Shown here: positions 55,273 through 63,009 of the stretch, piece by piece
Layout of the letters: every line of letters starts with the position of its first letter
How positions within the stretch are numbered: position 1 is the first letter of the stretch
Source of the DNA: Colwellia psychrerythraea 34H
GTDB lineage: Bacteria > Pseudomonadota > Gammaproteobacteria > Enterobacterales > Alteromonadaceae
NCBI RefSeq assembly: GCF_000012325.1
Contig: NC_003910.7
Span: 434,001-498,000, forward strand
Direction of reading: 5' to 3'
DNA length: 64,000 nt
The notes under the pieces: generated by a model
Told to the model about the DNA's origin: nothing
The model's database searches: none
What the model saw: only the letters and a program-made list of their open reading frames with translations
Position numbers and translations under genes: made by a program

Positions 55273-57381
55273 ATGCAGCCTTACGTTTTTACTCCATCTC
55301 TATTGGCTTTACTTATTGCCAATACTTGTTATGCATCATCAGCTGAAACATTACCCGACGGTTCGGCCAAAAGTGATCTTGAACGAATAACTGTTACCGC
55401 AACCCGTAAAGAAGCCCTTGATACAGACTTAGCCATGTCTGTGCATGGTATAAGTGAAGAAGAACTCCAAATGGATAATGGCCAGCATGTCGCTGAATCA
55501 TTAAACAGTATTTCAGGGGTGTTAATTGATCAGTTATCAGGTGGTCAAGGTCATAAAACATCAATTAGAATGCCGATGAATACCAGTGGTTACTATTTAT
55601 TTCTGCAAGATAATGTGCCTTTACAGTCAGCTGCATTTTTCAATCATAATGCCTTGTGGTGGTCTAGTTTCAATTCTAATGTTGGCCGAATGGAAGTACT
55701 TAAAGGGGCAGGAACCGCTTTGTATGGCTCGGGCGCTGTTGCCGCCACCGTAAACATTTTGACCAAACCGGTTGTCGAACAAACTGAAACTGCGATGGAT
55801 GTTGTGTTGGGTCAAGAGCAATACGGTAAAGTACAAATTAGTCACAGTAATAAACTTTCAAATACACAAGGTATTCGAGCATCGGCTTCCTATGTCACAA
55901 ATGAAGGCTGGCGAGATCATACAGCCTCACAGCGTGCAGAGATCAACTTGCGCCATGAATATGAATTATCAGCCAATGAGCGGTTAATCACCTCTTTTAC
56001 TGCCTCTGATCTTGAACAAGAAATGGCAGCGAGCTTGAATGATGACCAGATTGAAAACGATCGTACTAACTCAGGTTTATCTGATGAAGTACTGGCGAGT
56101 GATCCTTTACGTAAAACACAATATATGCGTTTAACAACGCAGTGGGATCAAATGAATGAGGACAGTTATTATTCTGTAATTCCTTACTTGCGTCACCGTA
56201 CTAATGATTATACGGCGACATGGAATAAGAACATGCCTAGAGTGCAATCGACAGTGAATACGGTAGGTTTATTAGCGCTGGCGAATTTTGTTCATACGGC
56301 TGACAATGAAACAACAATAGGTGTTGATTTTGAATACACTGAAGGTGACCAACTCTCTTATCAGCCACTAGATTTCACCACGACAGGTTGGGGCGCTGAT
56401 ACCTTTGTCAAAGGTGAGAAATTCTACGATGACACCACAAGTTACACCAGCATTTCACCTTACCTGCAACACAAGCGCACATTGACAAAAAATCTCGATT
56501 TAACCCTTGGGGTTCGTTATGACTATGCGAAATATGAATTTACTAATCACCTTGGGGTTTATGGTGATATAGGACATGGAAAAATAAGCTTAGAAGACAG
56601 AGATGATGATTTTTCACATCTCAGCCCTAAAGCAAGTTTGAATTATCATTTATCTGAGAATACGAGTACCTATTTTAGGTATGCCAACAGCTTTAGATTA
56701 CCAACAGCGGGTAGCCTTTATCATTTAACCACTAAGGATAGTGAAGTTGCTGCACCTGTTGATCCTGAAACTTCAGACACCTATGAGATAGGCTATAAAG
56801 GTAATTTTGATAACATAACATTCGATGCAGCTCTATATTTTATGGATGTTGATGACGGCATAGTACATGCCTATAACGATCAAGGTCAGCGTTATTTAAC
56901 TAACGCCACTCGGGTACTTCATAAAGGTATTGAGCTATCTACTTTATGGGTAATCAATGACGAATTAAATTTGAGCGTTGCTTACAGTAAGAGTAAACAT
57001 GAATTTGATGAACATGACGATTATTCAGGTAATGAAATGCGTATGGCACCCGATTACATTGCTAATGTTCGCTTACGTTATTTACCAAGTTACCTTGAAG
57101 GTTTCTCAAGCCAAGTAGAGCTACAATCGGTTGGCGAATACTGGATGGATGATGCAAACAGCACAGACCCTGACACTGGCCTTGAAAGAAAAGATGATGG
57201 TTACAGCATTGTTAACTTAAAAGCGCGTTATCAGCTAAATAGTCAACTTTCTTTCAATGCAAGAATTCTTAATTTAACAGACAAGGTCTATGCCCAAGGC
57301 GGTGAATATCGTTATGGCAAAAATTCTTGGTCACCGGGTGCGCCCAGAACTGCTTATATGGGTATGAGTTATCAATGGTAA
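55273..57381 (+). CDS. TonB-dependent outer-membrane receptor
   Basis: 702-residue receptor. Signal peptide MQPYVFTPSLLALLIANTCYA, TonB box ERITVTATRK, a plug (VAESLNSISGVLIDQLSGGQGHKTSIRM, NVGRMEVLKGAGTALYGSGAVAATVNILTKP) and a 22-strand-type barrel ending RTAYMGMSYQW. The ligand cannot be assigned, though context with the preceding Met-rich receptor and the downstream Cys-rich proteins favours a metal chelate. It starts a run of three genes (receptor, propeller, thioredoxin-like) with gaps of 22 and -4 bp. No clear ribosome site precedes the ATG. Confidence 0.88.
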   Translation: MQPYVFTPSLLALLIANTCYASSAETLPDGSAKSDLERITVTATRKEALDTDLAMSVHGISEEELQMDNGQHVAESLNSISGVLIDQLSGGQGHKTSIRMPMNTSGYYLFLQDNVPLQSAAFFNHNALWWSSFNSNVGRMEVLKGAGTALYGSGAVAATVNILTKPVVEQTETAMDVVLGQEQYGKVQISHSNKLSNTQGIRASASYVTNEGWRDHTASQRAEINLRHEYELSANERLITSFTASDLEQEMAASLNDDQIENDRTNSGLSDEVLASDPLRKTQYMRLTTQWDQMNEDSYYSVIPYLRHRTNDYTATWNKNMPRVQSTVNTVGLLALANFVHTADNETTIGVDFEYTEGDQLSYQPLDFTTTGWGADTFVKGEKFYDDTTSYTSISPYLQHKRTLTKNLDLTLGVRYDYAKYEFTNHLGVYGDIGHGKISLEDRDDDFSHLSPKASLNYHLSENTSTYFRYANSFRLPTAGSLYHLTTKDSEVAAPVDPETSDTYEIGYKGNFDNITFDAALYFMDVDDGIVHAYNDQGQRYLTNATRVLHKGIELSTLWVINDELNLSVAYSKSKHEFDEHDDYSGNEMRMAPDYIANVRLRYLPSYLEGFSSQVELQSVGEYWMDDANSTDPDTGLERKDDGYSIVNLKARYQLNSQLSFNARILNLTDKVYAQGGEYRYGKNSWSPGAPRTAYMGMSYQW

Positions 57382-57403
57382 TAATAACTAAATGAGAATT
57401 CTT

Positions 57404-58639
57404 ATGAAAAATATTAACAACCGACTAAAGCTATTAATTTTGGTGACCTTTATCTTAAGCACGGGCATTAGTCAGCAAGTGTTGGCTGAGCCCATGGATC
57501 ATAGTCAGCATCAAGGTCAAAAATCAGTAAAGCAAGCGAAGACAATTTGTCAAAAAATTGCAGTGACATGTGGAAAAACGGTTACCAGTGCTTTTGCACC
57601 TAACGGTGACTTTTGGCGAATTTGGAGTCAACAAGATAACATTTATTATCAAATTTCACCTGATAACGGTCAAAATTTTGGTATAGCTAAAGCTGTTGGT
57701 ATAGCCAAAGAAAAGATATCAGCACGAAATGAGAATAGACCCAAAATAGCGTTTGATTCAAAGCAAGGTGTCTATTTGTCGTGGGCTTCACCGCGTGAGA
57801 AAAAATACACCGCAGATATTCGATATAGTTATTCCAGTGATTACGGTAAAACTTTTTCCACGCCTATTACCGTAAACGATGATGGTTTGCTCACGGGACA
57901 TAGCTTTAATGAAATGGTAGTCAACGACGAAGGCGACGTTAGCATCGTCTGGTTAGATGGTCGTTTAAAGCAAAGGAAAGATGCCGGCAATGGCTCTGCC
58001 ATTTTCATTGCCAGTGGCAACATGACAAAAGCAAAATCACAGTTTGTTAATCAAGAAGTCGTTAATGGCACCTGCGTTTGTTGCAGGTTAGCGGTGGATT
58101 ATAACCAGCAAGGTAAGCTCGCTATATTATGGCGTCATATTTATGGGGATAATATCAGAGAATTTGCCATTACCACGCTAGGTGAGCAGAGTACGCCCTA
58201 TCAAGTAAGTCATGATCACTGGAAAATAAACGGTTGCCCACACCAAGGAGGCGCTTTATCTATAGCTCAAGATAATCGCTATCACATGGTTTGGTACAAC
58301 CAAGGTGATAAAGGCAAAGGTATTTTCTATAGCTATTCTAACGATGCAGGTAAGTCATTATCATTACCTTTAGCGGTTGGGGAACAAGCAGCACAAGCGG
58401 CTCATCCACATATGAGTGAAAGAAAGGGTGTTATTGATATTGTTTGGACCCAATTCACAGGAACTGAACATCAGTTATGGCATCAACAATCTACCGATAA
58501 AGGCGTGACGTTTGGAATTGCTAGGGTGCTAGCAACATCGACTAAGGGTTCTGATAGACCTTTTATAGTCCAAGGACAAAACAATAGTTTTGTGTCTTGG
58601 CATCGCTTTCAACAAGGTCATTGGTTGAACCAATTATGA
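57404..58639 (+). CDS. Secreted sialidase-fold beta-propeller protein with Cys/His motifs
   Basis: About 411 residues. Signal peptide ending VLAEP, then MDHSQHQGQ at the predicted mature N-terminus, recalling metal-binding His motifs. The body has repeated propeller segments with Asp-box-like text (ISPDNGQNFG, YSSDYGKTFS, YSNDAGKSLS, QSTDKGVTFG), as in sialidases. Catalytic sialidase residues are not evident. It has CVCCRLAVDYN, a Cys pair near residue 100 of the frame (ICQKIAVTCG) and GCPHQGGALSI, suggesting disulfides or metal ligands. I use ATG 57404; an upstream ATG at 57392 lacks a ribosome site. It overlaps the next gene by 4 bp. Confidence 0.75.
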   Translation: MKNINNRLKLLILVTFILSTGISQQVLAEPMDHSQHQGQKSVKQAKTICQKIAVTCGKTVTSAFAPNGDFWRIWSQQDNIYYQISPDNGQNFGIAKAVGIAKEKISARNENRPKIAFDSKQGVYLSWASPREKKYTADIRYSYSSDYGKTFSTPITVNDDGLLTGHSFNEMVVNDEGDVSIVWLDGRLKQRKDAGNGSAIFIASGNMTKAKSQFVNQEVVNGTCVCCRLAVDYNQQGKLAILWRHIYGDNIREFAITTLGEQSTPYQVSHDHWKINGCPHQGGALSIAQDNRYHMVWYNQGDKGKGIFYSYSNDAGKSLSLPLAVGEQAAQAAHPHMSERKGVIDIVWTQFTGTEHQLWHQQSTDKGVTFGIARVLATSTKGSDRPFIVQGQNNSFVSWHRFQQGHWLNQL

Positions 58640-59166
58640 AAAGGCTAATGTGGGTAAAAACACTACTATTTACTAATGTAATTTTTCTTATTAGTGCGCT
58701 GCTGATGGGCACGCTATTCATTAGTGGCTTAGTTCAAGCAGAGCCTGTAGGTAATAGCTCTATTGAGTTTAGCAAAATTCGTTTTGAACAAGTGACACAA
58801 GAGAGAAAAGGTCAAAAGTGGTTAGCGTTACTTTGGTCTGTTGACTGTCCTCCTTGTATGAAAGAACTCGCATTAGTGCAAAAGTTACAACAAAAACAGA
58901 AAAATTTAGCGGTAGTGATCATAAATACAGACACTGAAGAGAGCAGTGAGCAGAAAAGAGCCGACATTATAAAACACTTTAAACTGATGAATTTGAAAAA
59001 CTTTCACTTCACACAAGGGCAGGAGGCTCAACAAAGGTACCAAGTTGACCCTCAATGGTTTGGTGAATTGCCGCGCAGCTACTTTATTGATGAACAGGGA
59101 AAGTTTCATGGAAAGAGTGGTTTAATCGCTGAAGAGTTTTTAACGCAGTGGTTATTAATACTTTAA
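58636..59166 (+). CDS. Thioredoxin-fold (TlpA-like) membrane-anchored protein
   Basis: 176 residues. An N-terminal hydrophobic segment (about 8-33, ending VQAEP) anchors or exports it. Residues about 50-170 form a TlpA/ResA-type domain with redox motif CPPC in LLWSVDCPPCMKELALVQKLQ and the cis-Pro region ELPRSYFIDEQGKF. It would reduce or protect Cys pairs in the periplasm; the Cys-rich propeller encoded just upstream (ATGA overlap) is the obvious candidate partner. I chose ATG 58636 because it overlaps the upstream stop; the frame extends to 58597. Confidence 0.82.
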   Translation: MKRLMWVKTLLFTNVIFLISALLMGTLFISGLVQAEPVGNSSIEFSKIRFEQVTQERKGQKWLALLWSVDCPPCMKELALVQKLQQKQKNLAVVIINTDTEESSEQKRADIIKHFKLMNLKNFHFTQGQEAQQRYQVDPQWFGELPRSYFIDEQGKFHGKSGLIAEEFLTQWLLIL

Positions 59167-59191
59167 AATTAAGAGCTTGTGTGTTTTAGCG

Positions 59192-59500
59192 TTATTTCAT
59201 TGCATGATTTTTATGGAATAGCGTTTGAAATAATTCACTAAAACTAGCGCTTATCAACCAATAATGCCATGGCTTACTCGTCATGGTCTTTTTCTTTAAC
59301 GGAGCATGAGCTTTATTCTGATCTACCTGAATTTGTTCTAATATAGCTTTTTGTTTTTTTATCTCTCGTCGTTCACTCGCTTCATTGGCACGTTCAGCAA
59401 ACTGTTTCCTTTTTTCAGCATTCATCTGAGATAAAATACTGACCACATTGGTTGAGGTTTTACCTTTAATTTTTTGCTTTGGTTTTGGTGTACTACACAT
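59192..59500 (-). CDS. Small basic hypothetical protein
   Basis: 102-residue protein, Lys- and Gln-rich, with a helical centre (SILSQMNAEKRKQFAERANEASERREIKKQKAILEQIQ) likely to form a coiled coil and no signal peptide. I do not recognise the family. The start has a good AGGTGA site 4 bases upstream, supporting expression. It lies convergent to the metal-related cluster and divergent from the disrupted MmcQ gene. Confidence 0.6.
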   Translation of the reverse strand: MCSTPKPKQKIKGKTSTNVVSILSQMNAEKRKQFAERANEASERREIKKQKAILEQIQVDQNKAHAPLKKKTMTSKPWHYWLISASFSELFQTLFHKNHAMK

Positions 59501-59625
59501 AAGTTCACCTGTGATATAAATCGAACTGATACTAAAGAAGAACCTGATACTGGGATTTATATTTCATCTACTATTGAATTGCTATAGATTATTAATCAGG
59601 ATTTTATTCGCTAAGGAACCAAACT

Positions 59626-59946
59626 ATGACTGATAGCCCAGACCATACTCAAGCTGAACACTATTTACTTAATAAGCCAGAAACAACCTTAGAGTTCCCA
59701 TTCGGCGAGGAAGTTAAAGTATTCAAAGTGAAAAACAAAATGTTTGCGACGCTGGCTATCGGAAAAATGGGCAAGGGCAATGGTAATAGCGAATCGTCTG
59801 AAAAAGAAGATTGGTGGATGAACTTGAAGTGCGATCCCGATGAGGCAGTTATGTTACGTGATATATTTCCATCGATTATCCCTGGCTATCATATGAATAA
59901 AATATTAAGTGTTATAATACCCATGATGTGTTTAAAAGGAAGTTGA
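59626..59946 (+). pseudogene. MmcQ/YjbR family protein, 3' end replaced by island insertion
   Basis: 106-residue frame. Residues 1 to about 92 match the MmcQ/YjbR family (EFPFGEEVKVFKVKNKMFATLAI, WWMNLKCDPDEAVMLRDIFPSIIPGYHMNK). The normal continuation (a HWNT-type segment and a helical C-terminus of about 25 residues) is absent, and 14 unrelated residues lead to the stop. The break at about 59,900 is 50 bp before a large serine recombinase, so it looks like an attachment-site junction inside the gene. The missing 3' part should lie at the other end of the island, outside the window. Ribosome site AAGGAA is intact. Confidence 0.75.
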
Positions 59947-59952
59947 TCAAAT
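59890..59952. mobile_element. Probable left attachment junction of a serine-recombinase island
   Basis: Homology to the MmcQ family stops at about 59,900, and an AT-rich stretch leads straight into the recombinase gene. Large serine recombinases commonly sit next to their own att site. The exact crossover cannot be fixed without the other end. Confidence 0.55.
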
Positions 59953-61998
59953 ATGTATCGTAAATACGCTATTAGTTATATACGCTTTTCTACTGCAGAA
60001 CAATCACTAGGAGATTCGTATAATAGGCAGTTTGAAGAAGCAGAAAGATTTTGTTTCGAAAATAATATTAAGATAGTTAAGGATTACAAAGATCTCGGAA
60101 AGTCAGCATACAAGTCAGTTAACCTTGCCCCTGAATCTGGTCTTAATTATTTTTTAAATGCTTTAAAAAGGGGGGAGATATCAAATCCTAAAGAAACTCA
60201 TTTATTAGTTGAATCTCTAGATCGATTATCCCGTGCTCAAGTCACTACAAGTATGCATTTATTTTTAGGTATTCTTAAACAAGGAATATCAATTCTTACG
60301 TTAGCGGATGGGAAGGTTTATGAGCAAGGTTGTGAGCTATCAGATATTGTAACAAGTGTAATGATGTTGGCAAAAGCGCATCAAGAAAGTGTAGACAAAT
60401 CTTATCGTATAGGAAAGGTATGGAAGAGAAAAAAAGAAGCTGCTAGGGCTGATGCTAAGAATAAAGCGGGTACAGATAAGAAAGTTACAGCTTTAACAAA
60501 AATGTGTCCATTTTGGTTGAAAATAGTTAAAGAAAATGATCGATTCGTATATGAAATAAAAGAAATAGAAGTGAATACGGTGAAGTTAATTTTTGACTTG
60601 GCTACAGGAGATGCGATTGATAATGAAGTTGAGCTGTCAATATCCGTTGAAAATACTAAATTTAGTTCTATTGAAATTGCCAGAATTTTAAATAACGAAA
60701 ATATTCCCATTATCAAAAGTGGTAAAAGAAAAAGAACAGACTACTGGCATGCATCAAATATAAACAGAATTATTACAAATAAAGCAGTTTACGGTATATA
60801 TCAGCCTAAATTATTAGTGAAAAAAGAATATACACATCATGATGATTTTAATGAATCTTATCCAGTAGAGAAACCGTATTTTGAAAATGATGGTGAAGCA
60901 ATTGAAGAATTTTTCCCTGTAATAATATCTAAAGACAAATTTGATCGCGCAACTCATCAACGAGAAGAAAAATTTAAAGGAAAACGAGGTAAAAAAGGAA
61001 AAAGATTTTCAAATTTATTTAATGGATTAGCTCTCTGCAGAAAGTGTCAATCAAGTATGGTTCATTCAGATAAGGGAACCAGTAAAAAAGGCAAACGTTG
61101 GGTATACTTACAATGTTCAAATGCTCGCATTAAAGGTGGTTGTTCAGCTACGAGTATTAACTACAGTATATTAGAATATAACGTGCTGCAGTTTGTTCAA
61201 GGAACAAATTTTTCTGAATTAATTAGTAATATTCAATTACCAAGCGTTGGGGAAATTAGCCAACAGCAAAATATTATCGATATTGTGGAAGCGAACTTAA
61301 ATAAAATAAGCAAACAGTTTCATAAATACATGGAATTTGATGATGACAATGATCCCGATTTCGCTGATGAAATAAAACTAAAGCTAATTGAATTAAGAAA
61401 GGAAAAACGTACATTAAATAGTAAATGGAGTAATGAAAAAGTTAAATTAGGAAATATGTTAACACGCACTTCATCAGTGAACTTAGATGAAATGTCTTTT
61501 AAAAAATTGATAAAAGAAATCGATATTTCAAATCAATCAAAAGAAAATGATGACGTATATTTTAAACGTCAAAAAGTTAATAGTTTACTTACATCATTAA
61601 TTTCTCATGTTTATGTCGACACCCTGCGTTTAAAAGCTCTAATTTTTTATAAAAGTAATGTAATACAATTAGTAGATATTAAAGATGAGATTGCAACAGG
61701 AACCATTTTTTCAACTGTTCGTTTACCAAGCTTTAAGTTTTCATCCAAGATTGAAAGCTCATATCAGGATGCGTTTAAAGATGCGTTTTATGATCTTGTC
61801 ATGATGTTGATTGACGGAAAAATGAATATGTCTGCAACCTCTTTAAATGAATCAGAAAATGAGGGACTGTTAAATTTAGAAAAAAACTTTAGTCATGTAA
61901 TGTCTTACCCAAAAATTTTGGCAGATTCTTTTAAAGCAGGAGGGAATGATTTTAGCGTTAAATTCAATGAAGAGCAGTATTGGTTTGAGGTTAGTTAA
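59953..61998 (+). CDS. Large serine recombinase (site-specific integrase)
   Basis: 681-residue recombinase. The N-terminal resolvase-type catalytic domain (1 to about 150) has the nucleophile Ser13 in SYIRFSTAEQS, and the active-site Arg pair in VESLDRLSRAQ. A recombinase DNA-binding domain follows (about 170-330), then a zinc-ribbon domain (about 355-400: ALCRKCQSSMVHS and YLQCSNARIKGGCS), a coiled-coil stretch with LNKISKQFHKYMEFDDDND and a divergent C-terminus. The gene is markedly AT-rich compared with its left neighbours. The position directly after the broken MmcQ gene indicates that it integrates this island. GGAAG lies 10 bases before the ATG. Confidence 0.92.
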   Translation: MYRKYAISYIRFSTAEQSLGDSYNRQFEEAERFCFENNIKIVKDYKDLGKSAYKSVNLAPESGLNYFLNALKRGEISNPKETHLLVESLDRLSRAQVTTSMHLFLGILKQGISILTLADGKVYEQGCELSDIVTSVMMLAKAHQESVDKSYRIGKVWKRKKEAARADAKNKAGTDKKVTALTKMCPFWLKIVKENDRFVYEIKEIEVNTVKLIFDLATGDAIDNEVELSISVENTKFSSIEIARILNNENIPIIKSGKRKRTDYWHASNINRIITNKAVYGIYQPKLLVKKEYTHHDDFNESYPVEKPYFENDGEAIEEFFPVIISKDKFDRATHQREEKFKGKRGKKGKRFSNLFNGLALCRKCQSSMVHSDKGTSKKGKRWVYLQCSNARIKGGCSATSINYSILEYNVLQFVQGTNFSELISNIQLPSVGEISQQQNIIDIVEANLNKISKQFHKYMEFDDDNDPDFADEIKLKLIELRKEKRTLNSKWSNEKVKLGNMLTRTSSVNLDEMSFKKLIKEIDISNQSKENDDVYFKRQKVNSLLTSLISHVYVDTLRLKALIFYKSNVIQLVDIKDEIATGTIFSTVRLPSFKFSSKIESSYQDAFKDAFYDLVMMLIDGKMNMSATSLNESENEGLLNLEKNFSHVMSYPKILADSFKAGGNDFSVKFNEEQYWFEVS

Positions 61999-62039
61999 TT
62001 CCTCGATAATAAGTGTATGACTAGTCATTCTAATATGCT

Positions 62040-62079
62040 TTCACACGAGGTATATACATAGACATATACCTCGTGTGAA
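62040..62079. terminator. Perfect 16-bp inverted repeat downstream of the recombinase
   Basis: Arms TTCACACGAGGTATAT / ATATACCTCGTGTGAA with an 8-base loop. No T tract follows, so it is either a strong hairpin 3' end for the recombinase mRNA or a protein-binding dyad. Confidence 0.55.
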
Positions 62080-62500
62080 TGATTTGAAATTATTTAATTC
62101 TTGTTGTTGATTTAACTTTTATTTGTGTGATGGATTGGTATGCGGCTATTTGGGGTGATTATTCAGATTATCACCAAAGCTTTAAATTTATTATTAAAGG
62201 GTTATGTACTTTAATGTTTATAAAAGAGTCCCTCACCGATCATACCAATGCAGTTGACTAGGTTACTGTTCATTATAGTGAACTTTAGTCATATTTAGAC
62301 TGTTATGTGGAAATGTGTGCATTGCTGGCATGTTAGTTTCAATTTTAGCCATCTTCTTCCAACATTAAATGTAATTTCCAAATACTTTAGAATTTTACAA
62401 AAAAATCACTATTAGCATTTATTTAATAAAGACATAAATAAAATAGTCGGCGGCTTTCTTTGTGTAATAGTTTTAAATATACTGAATTCCTATTTCTTAT
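62080..62500. other. Island intergenic region
   Basis: No firmly supported gene. A 43-codon frame at 62130-62261 (MDWYAAIWGDYSDYHQSFKF...) is possible but has no ribosome site. The remainder is AT-rich and presumably holds the promoter of the two-gene module that follows. Confidence 0.35.
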
Positions 62501-63004
62501 ATGGGTAATGTAGAAACTATGGATGGTATTGATTCAAGAACAATAGAAATATTAGATAATAATTATGAGCAAGGAGAGCTTTATAATGAACTCATTATTT
62601 GCAGTAACGCCCTAATCAATACAAAACATATATTTACTTCAGAAGATGGTTGGCACCCTCTAGTAATACGTAAAGGAAAAATACCTCGTGTTTGGCTTTC
62701 AATAAAACATCTCGTTTCTGTAGGATCAAAAAAGGAACAACATTATTTGGATTTAATTGTAGATTCTAAATTGAAGCACCCTGATTTATCTCTTATTGCA
62801 AGTGTCCACGGTTTCCAAATCAAGTTGGGTGAAGATATTATTGTAGAATCGGGTAATCATAAAGGTAATATTTTAGAAGTTTATAAGCTTGATTTTCGTC
62901 CATTAGGTTTAAATATCCATGGTGATCATTCTCATTTATCTATTGGTAATAATAATATGTCGAATAATACATCGAAAAATAGTAACTCTATGTTTGGAAT
63001 TTAA
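62501..63004 (+). CDS. Unknown protein, first gene of an island two-gene module
   Basis: 167-residue soluble protein with no recognised family. The N-terminal half is mixed alpha/beta (IEILDNNYEQGELYNELIICSNALI). The middle contains PRVWLSIKHLVSVGSKKEQHYLDLIVD. The C-terminal 30 residues are low-complexity and Asn/Ser-rich (GDHSHLSIGNNNMSNNTSKN). No nuclease (HNH, PD-ExK) or protease motif is visible. It ends 5 bp before the ATPase gene, so the two are likely translated as a pair. The start has no clear ribosome site; ATG 62519 is an alternative. Confidence 0.65.
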   Translation: MGNVETMDGIDSRTIEILDNNYEQGELYNELIICSNALINTKHIFTSEDGWHPLVIRKGKIPRVWLSIKHLVSVGSKKEQHYLDLIVDSKLKHPDLSLIASVHGFQIKLGEDIIVESGNHKGNILEVYKLDFRPLGLNIHGDHSHLSIGNNNMSNNTSKNSNSMFGI

Positions 63005-63009
63005 CTAGA

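Noticed and set aside
57404..58639. Active sialidase
   Set aside because: Asp-box-like repeats support the propeller fold, but the catalytic Arg triad and Tyr/Glu pair could not be located, and context is not sialic-acid metabolism.
62130..62261. 43-codon frame on the island (MDWYAAIWGD...)
   Set aside because: No ribosome site and no recognisable features. Chance frames of this size are expected in AT-rich DNA, so it is mentioned only as possible.
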